Shown: positions 56,230-64,000 of the stretch, one piece after another
Layout of the letters: each line of letters begins with the position of its first letter
Numbering within the stretch: position 1 is the first letter of the stretch
NCBI GenBank assembly: GCA_039619475.1
Contig: CM077116.1
Span: 169,587,363-169,651,362, forward strand
Source of the DNA: Icerya purchasi
Lineage: Eukaryota > Arthropoda > Insecta > Hemiptera > Monophlebidae
Reading direction: 5' to 3'
Length of the DNA: 64,000 nucleotides
The notes under the pieces: model-generated
What the model saw: only the letters and a program-made list of their open reading frames with translations
The model's database searches: none
What the model was told of the DNA's origin: nothing
Program-made: the position numbers and the translations under genes

Positions 56230-57833
56230 AATTATAGTCCAATTACTATAAGCTGAGTTATAGCAAAAATTTAAGAAATTATGAAACGAGCTGCTGCATA
56301 ATAAACAGTTTGGTTTCAGAGAAGGAAAATCAACAGTCTCTTAAGAGTATTAACTAATAAAATAAATAAGGAGTTGGAAAACGGCAAACAACTTATTATA
56401 ATTTTTATAGGCATCAGTAAAGCATTCGATGTGGTGAATCATCAAATACTGTTGCGGGATATCAAAGGTATATTGGAATCATAGGCAGACAAAATAAATG
56501 GTTTGAAAGTTATTTGTATAATAGGAAGAGCGTAGTAAAAATCGATGAAGAATTAAGTAGAGAGAAAACTGCTTTAAAAGGTGTAGGGCGAGGAACTATT
56601 TTGGCTCCGTTGTTATTTTTGATCTATGCCAACTTCCTTTATAAATTCGTTAAAAACTTGACAGTCTTTTGCCTACTCCTTTTTGTGCTTCCTACCTACT
56701 TTCCTTTCCTTCATCAGATATTGTTCGAGCTTTAGCAGAGTTTATTTCTTCTATTTCTCTATATATTAAAATCTAATCCTTTTATTCGTAATTCCTGGAT
56801 GATGGGCCAGTGTCCTTGGTTGGCGTTCCAAAAAAAAACAAAAACAAAAAAAAAAGAAGTCTTTGCTTACGTGGACGATATAGCATTCGTTATCGAGCAC
56901 CGCTACATTAACGAGGTTGAAAAACTCTTACGAGAGGATGTGAATAGTATGTGTAGGTGGACGCATGATAAACATCCAACTATTAATATAAAAAAATCGA
57001 AGGCTTCGTATATAAGAACGTCCAGCAGATATAGAACATATAAACCATCTATTAAAATACATAACAATAATTGCTTACATAATTACTTGACTTCTATTTC
57101 GAACTATGGATGTACACAACTGGAAAATTATGCTGGGACAAGTATGTTATAAATTTATCTAATAAAATTAGGCAAATGCTACCGGCACTTTATAAATTGG
57201 CTCTTATACTATAACGCTATAGTATTATCTAGAATCATGTATGGGATATCAATTTGGGGTGAAGCAAAACGGACGATAATCAAAAAGGTTAGTAGTCAGC
57301 AGAAGAAATGCTTAAAGATAATACTTCCTAATAAAGATCAGGTTAACAGTAACATCAGCTGGTGGAGAGAGAGAAATGAAATGTCTGCAAGGATGTGTGC
57401 TACTTTTATCATAGATTGCTTAAATATGAGACACCACAAATATATAATCGCAGACATGGATAAAAATACTTTTCTTTTTATGCTGGTCACACGTTTAAAT
57501 ATATATCTAATATATTATAATCAGGTATAACGACTAACAAGACCTGAGAGCTTTCCTTTTCTTTAAGGTATCCTATATAATTTTTCATCTACACATTTAT
57601 TTCCTTTCGGACTACTAATTGCACGAGTTCTAGTACCGATCTTTTTTGACTCCCTTGCTATCTCTCCATAGTAGTTCTGGCCGTTTCCACCTTCCCCGAA
57701 TAACTTTCTTAATGTCCTTAGTTTACTTTGGTCCTACGTTCTTCCTTCGTGATGGGTAATCGTCCATAGCTGACAAGCCCAATAAAAAAGTAAAAAAAAA
57801 AAAAATAAAAAAAATAAAAAAAATATCAATAGC
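56230..57833 (+). mobile_element. LINE (jockey/I-like) with reverse transcriptase, interrupted
   Basis: Plus-strand blocks are NKQFGFREGKSTVS, ELENGKQLIIIFIGISKAFD, VVNHQILLRDIKG, then WFESYLYNRKSVVKIDEELS and GTILAPLLFLIYANF. After the nested insertion it resumes as VFAYVDDIAFVIEHRYINEV (YVDD catalytic box), RWTHDKHPTINIKKSKA, LSRIMYGISIWGEA and QQKKCLKIIL. The 3' region near 57735-57783 (GATGGGTAATCGTCCATAGC, TGACAAGCCCAATAAAAA) ends in an A-rich tail. Confidence 0.85.
56673..56857 (+). mobile_element. 5'-truncated LINE 3' end nested in another LINE
   Basis: About 185 bp of LINE 3' end (LPTPYFPSFIRY in one frame; GATGATGGGCCAGTGTCCTT in the UTR; A-rich tail 56829-56855) is inserted in the reverse transcriptase just before the YVDD box. 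The host sequence AGTCTTTTGC (56663-56672) is repeated as AGTCTTTGC (56858-56866), a target duplication. Confidence 0.82.
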
Positions 57834-57954
57834 TACGATGACAAGAAGCAGAACAACGAGGAATTATGGGAAGGTATATTTTATTCGACCGAAAGCCATA
57901 ATCAGAGTAAGATTGATAATACGGATGAAATAATTTTAATTAAGCTGATAGAGG

Positions 57955-58281
57955 GATTTTTCTTTTCCCATCCCCTTATTGTCCTTTGCACTCTGGCGAC
58001 TGTTCCTTCGTTTGTGATCCTGACCACGTGCTGTTTGAATGCTCCAGTCTTTCTTCCGAGCGTAATATCCTGTACGTTCAGCTGTTAAAGCTGAATTATC
58101 CTACTCCATATAGTGCTTCCTATATCTTAGCTTTGCCGTCATCCAATGTGGTTCCTATTCTTGTCTCTTTCCTGTCATCGATCTCTGACCGGATCAAAAT
58201 CTAATATCTAATCTAGTCCAATTGTCCTGGGTAGCTGCCCTTAGTCGGCCAAGCCCAAAAAAAAAAAAAAAAAAAAAAACT
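57955..58281 (+). mobile_element. LINE 3' end with C-terminal ORF and poly(A)
   Basis: The frame reads CDPDHVLFECSSLSSERNIL, LLKLNYPTPYSASYILALPS and SFLSSISDRIKI then stop, a C-terminal end typical of jockey/I-like elements with zinc-knuckle-like DPDHVLFEC. The UTR has CCTGGGTAGCTGCCCTTAGT, CGGCCAAGCCC, then a poly(A) of 20 or more (58257-58279). Confidence 0.8.
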
Positions 58282-58689
58282 TCAGTCAAGCATGAGGTTT
58301 CATGCGCTGAGGATTCCGTATGTTAAGTTAAAGATAACCATACTAAATTCAAAACAACAATAATTCCAAAACAGATATTTTTAGTGCAGTTCTTTTTCAC
58401 ACATCACGCAGTGTCATCATATTGTACTGCAAAAAAAAATAAATTCTAATAAATAAACGCTATTTAGTACTAGATTTTTGGAAGGATTAATTATCAATAA
58501 ATATTTAAAAATTTGTAATTGTACTTGTTTGTTTTCCGAACTTCTATACAGTTATATTTGAATACTATTACTTAAACCACCTTCCTTGTTTGTCACTATT
58601 TATTAGATTACGATTTTTAAATAAAATTTATTTAGATATATACACAAAATTTTAAATAAACTACGCAAACATACCAGAATGAGCATATT

Positions 58690-59640
58690 TTCAACAACCC
58701 CATTCGAAATTTATAGCTATAATATTCGCGATCCAAACAGGGGGCTACATATTAGTTTTCGCGCTTTTGAACATTTCGGCAAATTCGAAAGTTTGGTTAA
58801 GAAAACGAAATACGGTTTCGTTCCTGACAAATAGTAATCTTTCAAAGCCCGGGAAAAAAAATATTTTTTCCAAAATTTTGAGCTTTCGGTGCCCCGAAGG
58901 TCGAGTTTTCAAGTTGCAAATCCCGGATGTTCCAAACTGAAGAAATATACAGGGATGCGCGAATTTTAAACCGCGATTAAAATTTTCAGCTTTAATATTC
59001 GCATCGCTAAGCGGGAGGCCATGTCATTTTTTGAACTTTACGGCAACTTTGGAAGTTTCGTTAAGGATATGAAATACGTCTTACCAACAATATATCACAT
59101 GCTCGGAAAAAAAAATATTTTTTTCCAAAATTTTGAGCTTTCAGCGCCTCGGTGGTCTCATTTTAAAGCTGGAGAGCCGGATGTTTTAAACCAGAGAAAT
59201 ATACGTGGATTCGCATATTTTATATCTTGTTCCAAATGTATAGCTATAATACTCACGTCGCAAGAGGGGGCTACAAATTAGAGCTCGCGCTTTTTTGAAC
59301 TTTTCAGTAGCTTTGAAAGTTTTGTTAAGAAAATGAAATACGGGTTCGTTCCCGACAATTAGCGATCTTTCCAATGATATATCGCAAGCCCGGGAAAAAT
59401 TTTTTTTTTTTTGAAAACTTCAAGCTTTTGGCGCCCTGAGAGTCTAATTATAAAGCTGGAAATTTCAATGTTCAAAACTAGAGAAATATATGGGGATGCG
59501 CGTATTTTTAGCCGCGTTCAAAATTTTTAACTACAATACTCGCGGCGCTAGGGGGTGGGGCACGCCATTTTTTGCGGTTTTTTGAACTTTTGGGCACCTT
59601 TACATAACTTTTGTAACTTAATTTTTTGATTTTATGAAAG
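58690..59640 (+). repeat. diverged tandem array, unit about 255-287 bp, 3.5 copies
   Basis: Each unit repeats the order: GCTATAATATTCGC-type, GGGGGCTACA, TTGAAC...TTTGAAAGTTTnGTTAAG, GAAATACGG, AAAAATATTTTTTCC, AAAATTTTGAGCTTTCGG, CCGGATGTT, AGAAATATACnGGGATGCGC. The GAGCTTT landmark falls at 58880, 59135 and 59422. The ORF at 59021-59281 is part of the repeat. Copies are diverged, so the array is old. Confidence 0.82.
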
Positions 59641-59927
59641 TACTCCTGCATTGTAGTTTATATTTTCAAGTTCAGCGTTATAAGTTTATCTAGTGACGAG
59701 TTATGATTTTTTAAGTGATTTTTGAGGTCGTTTTATGTACCATATTATATATTCTTGATGGTTTTTTGGGTTTTTTGCCGCCCAGGGTAATCGGTCATCT
59801 TCAAGTTATAGATCGGTTTAAAGAGAATTTTAATTGTGATTTATGTTCCAATTTGAAGTTTATAAGTCAAGCTGTTCGTGAGTTATTGATTTTTATTTGA
59901 TATTTTTGTCATTTGTGTACTATCTTA

Positions 59928-59958
59928 TTAGGATTCCGTAGTTATTACGGAATCCTAA
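59928..59958. repeat. perfect 13-bp hairpin
   Basis: TTAGGATTCCGTA and its exact complement are separated by five bases (GTTAT). It could be a MITE core or chance; no function inferred. Confidence 0.8.
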
Positions 59959-60344
59959 AAAACGAATCTCAGAAGATGTAACGCAAAAAGAGATGGGAAT
60001 TTGGAAATTATTAATTAAGCAATGGTTGGTTGATAACATCAATGAGTGATATTAGGTTAGATATATTAGAAACTGGCTATGGCGGGGAATCGACTATTTT
60101 TTTTTTTTTTGAACATTTATGAAATTCTATAACGATAAGTAGTTCTTTTTTGTTTTTATCTTTTTTATTTTTTGTTTTATTATTATTTTTTGAATAAATG
60201 ATGATAAGCGTGTTGGGCACCTGCAGACGGGCAGTATGCCTTGCGGGACCTACAACTTATTTTTAATAATAAAAAAAACAAAAAAAAAAAAAAAAGCATA
60301 TACATAGGGGCATTATGATAATTTTTTAAGCGACAATAACTTTT

Positions 60345-60575
60345 TGGAGCCGGTATCAAGTTCAAATTTCAACAATAATTAAAAATCGCATTTAAAAACC
60401 CCGATGTTCTTACATATTGTTGTAATTTGAATTTGGTGCCAACTCTAAAAAGTTAATGTTATTTAAGAATTATCATATTTTTATAGTACTCTGTAGTAAA
60501 TTATATTTTATCAAATAATTATTTTTTACTTCACAGTGCATTTTTATTAAATTTTCGAAGTGTCGGTTTTTTTTT
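60345..60575. repeat. dispersed repeat related to 36.8 kb and 29.6 kb copies
   Basis: AAATTTCAACAATAATTAAAA and GAATTTGGTGCCAACTCTAA, GAATTATCAT and ATCAAATAATTATTTTTTAC parallel 35705-35880 and 36815-36965. Confidence 0.6.
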
Positions 60576-60599
60576 TTCTTTTTTAAATATTTTTTAATC

Positions 60600-61984
60600 A
60601 GCTTGAATAAGTGTTTGTTAAAAAAGAAATGTCAGGGGCGGTTAATTGTCGTAAACAAAAGCGCAGTTCAATAATAATTCCTGCTGCCCGTGCAGCAATG
60701 TCCCCATTTCTGGTAATAGTTATTTTAAATAAGGTAATATTACTTTATAACTAAATCTGTATTTTTCGTTTGTATAAATAAGTTTCGTACGAATTCAATT
60801 ACTATTATTATTTTTGTCGATGCTGTTATAACAACTTTAAAATTAGATGGTCAGTGGACACGAAAACATTTTTAGATAATAAGAGTCTAAGACTAATACG
60901 TTTTTTCGAACCTTTAATGATAAGTACAACGGTTTGAAGGAAGCGAATGCTTCTTGTAAAATGTAAACTGTCTATTTTTTTGTAACTTCTTGGGTATTGC
61001 GGAACGGGAGAGATTGGAATCAGAGATGACAGAAACTACCAGCGGGAGGTAACCTTGAATCACGAAAATATAACTGAGAACAATTATAATCGATTTAACA
61101 TCGTCCAGAAGTGACCATATAAAACGTCACCAGAAACGTCAATTGATAAACGATAGCCAAGGCTTTATTCCTGACCTGTACCTAAATGAATAAACGTTGC
61201 AAACCGAGAAATAGAGGATCCAGACTGTCATAAATATATTAAATCAAACGAATGCAACGCAGATTTCCCATCCCGAATTACCTGTCATTAATCTAAAACC
61301 AAAAATAAAATAAACTCACGGACATAGACAAAACTATTTTGGTGCAGGCAAACGTCACTTCAACGAAACAAATCTGCTGCCATTTATAAACTATAATGAT
61401 TTTAAAATATTTAAGAAAAATATCTGGATTAGATAAATTTTGCTCGGTACTGTATCGAGGATGTGGATGATACGTTATCGACTGCGCTACACCATACTTG
61501 AATAGTTCGAGCACAAAAAATAGATGTGTACACGAATAATAAAGAATCTGTGTAAGTCGTTTTTTGAAATACCGCAGACAATACAAATCTGATCTTAAGC
61601 GAGAAAAATCAACAGCATGCATAAGTAACGAGTAAAAAAATTCAAAAAAAAAGGCATAATAACTGTAACAGCTATTCGAGCAATAATGCAAAACTAGAGA
61701 ATAATACCTTGCAGCCATACGCTACTATTTTGTAATTTGCCTATAGGAAACCCACCTAAAGTCTGCTAACAATTTATCAGTTGAAAGTTACAAAACTTTT
61801 CGATACACTTTCATGGCAATAGAGCTGGTGGAGATGTTGCAAACTTTGTGCTGCACAAAAGCTAAATATTAATTCATCCCTACAGCTGTTAATTATAGCT
61901 CTCGATGAAAAGTAACTGTGTCTGTCACATACAGCTGTATTATAAATTCTCTGAAAATTAGTCTGAAACATTAGTAAATCAGCT
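60600..61984. other. stretch without recognised gene
   Basis: The minus-strand ORF at 61293-61718 (141 codons, aromatic-rich) has no domain I know and looks like an AT-rich chance frame. Confidence 0.35.
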
Positions 61985-62700
61985 ACCCGAGCCAGAGATG
62001 GTGCTCGGCGACTTTAACGCACATTCCCAGGTACGGGCTTTCACTGAAAACTGTGAGTGCATCATAGTAAACAACATTTAGTATTTCTACCAGGCGACAG
62101 ATATCCATTTTAATTTCTTACATAATTTGTTTATGGAGATCTTGCGCTTCGGCGATTATTTTCCGATCTTTATTTAATCCAAATTTAACCAAGATCGACA
62201 CGATCCTCCACGTTTCGTGTTCCAAAAAGCCGGATCGGAAAGGCTACACAACTGAAGTGATAGTTCCAAACCAATATGTATTCTTTACGAAACGATAAAG
62301 AAAATGGTTTACTAAATGCCTCTTCTTTCATTTAGGATAAAATTAATTTCCTTTTTCCAATCCAAGTACAGTCGGCCACACTTATTGAGCCTATAAAGGC
62401 AAATACTATCCGGCTACCACAATGTCAACGACAGACACGCGCTGTATTCTTTGACCTGAAAAAAACTTCTGAGCGCATATGGCGGGACAGTTTACTGTTG
62501 AAGTCGTTGTCAGCTTGCATAATTGGTAAAATGGACAGTTATGTGAACAGCTTTTTAAGCAAGAGGAAATTCCATGTTAAAATTTGCCCGTTAATAATAA
62601 AAACCTGTTCGAACTGAGAATGACGTGCCGCAAGAATCCGCTTTTAGTACGACCCTGTTCGTGTTTTGTATAAATATCCGACTATATGCTGCCGCCTGTA
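61985..62700 (+). mobile_element. jockey-like LINE remnant
   Basis: The endonuclease trace PEMVLGDFNAHSQVRAF at about 61990 is followed, after a gap, by reverse transcriptase traces: TAVFFDLKKTSERIWRDSLL, VNSFLSKRKFHVKI and NDVPQESAFSTTLFVFCINI. Most of the element between is lost. It ends where the mariner begins. Confidence 0.75.
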
Positions 62701-62721
62701 ACAGAGCCGTTATATAATATA

Positions 62722-64000
62722 TCAGGTGCACAAGTATGAAATGCGTTTTTTTCTTTCCGAAAAAAAAACACATTAAATTTGGAAGAATGATAAAAAGTGG
62801 TTTACTCGAAGTATGCTCCATCGCTAGTTAAACATTTTCCCCATCTTTCGGGAAATTTGTGGATACCACGGCAGTAAAAATCTTCCCCTTTTGCCGCGAA
62901 CTATTCATCGAGACATTTTTTCACATTTTCGTATGAACCAAAGCGCTGCTCATCAAGTGCGTGACCCAGCGATGCAAACAAGTGGTAATCGGAAGAAGCC
63001 AAGTCTGGTGAGTAAGCCGCATAGGATAGCACTTCCCAGCTGAGTGCTTCCAATGTGTCACGAACCGGTTTTACCGTATGTGATGGAGCATTGTCATGGA
63101 GAAAAATTACCTTGTGTTGCCCTTTTTAATATTCTGGTCGTTTTTTGAGCAGCGAACGGTTCAAATCGATCAATTGTTGTTGCTAGCGTTTTTGATATTA
63201 ACCGTTTCACCAGGCTTTAACAGCTCATAATAGACCATACCCTTCTGATCCCACCAAACACAGAGCATTGTCTTCCTGCCAAAGCGATTCGGTCTTGCGG
63301 TCGATGTGTATCGTGTGTCTGGATCTACCCATGATCTTTTGCGCTTGGGATTCTCAAAATACACCCACTTTTCATCCCCAGTAACGATACGATGCAAAAA
63401 CGACTTTCTTTTGTATCATTCGAGCAAAATTTCACATGTGTTTTTGCGCCTCTCCATCTGTCTCTCGTTCAACTCATGTGGTATCATCTGCCGACCTTCT
63501 GAATCATTCCCATTTCTCGTAGGCGATTGGAAACAGCTTGTCGACTGACGCTTAATTGCTCTGCGAGTTGTTTTTGTGTTTGTGCATCGTCCTCATCTAG
63601 CAATGCTTGCAATTCTGCATCTTTGTATCTTTTTGGCGGTTTTCCGTGTTCTTTGTCTGCAACATCGAAATCACCACTTTTGTAACGCCGAAACCATCGT
63701 TAAATCTTCGATGCAGCATGTTCACCATAAGCTTCAGAAAGGAAATCGGTATGATTCGACAGCAGTTTTCTTCAAATGAAAACAAAAAATTAATGCTGTC
63801 CGCGAATGCTCTTTATTTGGCACAAATGTCGTCATATTGAACAGAGCAAAACAATACTATGCAAACAGTTTTTCAATTTATCACCGATGTACATTTGACA
63901 CATGTTGATGGCGCAACAAAATTGCATATGCGTCAAATTTTTATAACACACATTGTATTGGTGAACATCTGATTTTTCAAATGCGCATTTCATACTTGTA
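62722..64000 (-). mobile_element. mariner element, right end cut by window
   Basis: The left end TCAGGTGCACAAGTATGAAATGCG follows a TA at 62720-62721. Near 63983-64000 the complementary GCGCATTTCATACTTGTA runs off the window, so only a few bases are missing. The interior is a minus-strand mariner transposase with frame breaks. Confidence 0.9.
62830..63800 (-). pseudogene. mariner transposase, frame-broken
   Basis: Minus-strand reading shows the helix-turn-helix part (QKQLAEQLSVSRQAVSNRLR), then IVTGDEKWVYFENPKRKRSW with the first catalytic Asp, STARPNRFGRKTMLCVWWDQ, GMVYYELLKPGETVN, FLHDNAPSHT with the second Asp and YSPDLASSDYHL with the third. All three DDD positions of the D,D34D mariner type are kept, but frameshifts and stops (for example near 63125-63180 and 63415-63490) break the ORF. 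Confidence 0.85.

Noticed and set aside
61293..61718. 141-codon minus-strand ORF, aromatic-rich
   Set aside because: Chance frame in AT-rich DNA; no recognisable domain or gene context.
1..64000. CRISPR arrays, operons, bacterial promoters or rRNA genes
   Set aside because: The window is eukaryotic. No short regularly spaced direct repeats with unique spacers and no rRNA sequence were seen.

Overview
The window is nuclear DNA from an animal, very probably an insect. It is AT-rich, has no dense operons or long intact ORFs, and its two recognisable host genes are split into small exons by introns of about 0.4 to 9.3 kb filled with transposon debris (hAT, Tc1/mariner, piggyBac, RTE, jockey-like LINEs, tRNA-derived SINEs, foldback elements). 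A CLIP-domain serine protease points to an arthropod. I cannot name the species.

Host genes. (1) On the minus strand, 18969 down to 10192, is a complete seven-exon STARD7 homologue, a START-domain phosphatidylcholine carrier of mitochondria. All splice sites and phases agree and the reading frame runs to a stop, giving about 462 codons from the outermost ATG. (2) On the plus strand, from 29313, is a snake-like CLIP-domain serine protease. Five phase-compatible exons cover the signal peptide, CLIP domain, linker with activation site, the catalytic-His exon and the catalytic-Asp exon (29313-52471). The exon or exons with the catalytic Ser were not found before the end of the window. The two genes are divergent, and about 10 kb of transposon-rich DNA lies between them.

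Layout. 0-7 kb: an 8-bp-TSD hAT element, a mariner end and a decayed jockey-like LINE. 7-10 kb: AT-rich DNA with no gene seen. 10-19 kb: STARD7, with a LINE in intron 3 and a hAT deletion derivative in intron 1. 19-21 kb: 5' flank of STARD7 with four TGACGTCA (CRE/ATF-type) palindromes. 20.8-28.5 kb: a Tc1/mariner element, an interrupted LINE, an antisense RTE LINE interrupted by a hAT MITE, a second copy of that MITE and an RTE tail. 29.3-52.5 kb: the protease gene. Its intron 1 holds two large palindromes and three hAT MITEs. Its intron 2 holds a 6.06-kb foldback element with 763-900-bp inverted repeats built from 126-bp tandem units, flanked by a 7-bp duplication. Introns 2-4 also hold SINE and RTE fragments. 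52.5-64 kb: a SINE, a cluster of 5'-truncated LINE 3' ends (one nested in another LINE), a diverged 255-287-bp tandem array, a jockey remnant and a nearly complete mariner cut by the window end.

The most unusual object is the foldback element at 39287-45349. Its 7-bp target duplication and tandem-repeat arms resemble Galileo-type (P superfamily) foldbacks, yet the only transposase trace inside it is piggyBac-like. All homology statements come from my reading of translated sequence and recalled family signatures; no database search was run.
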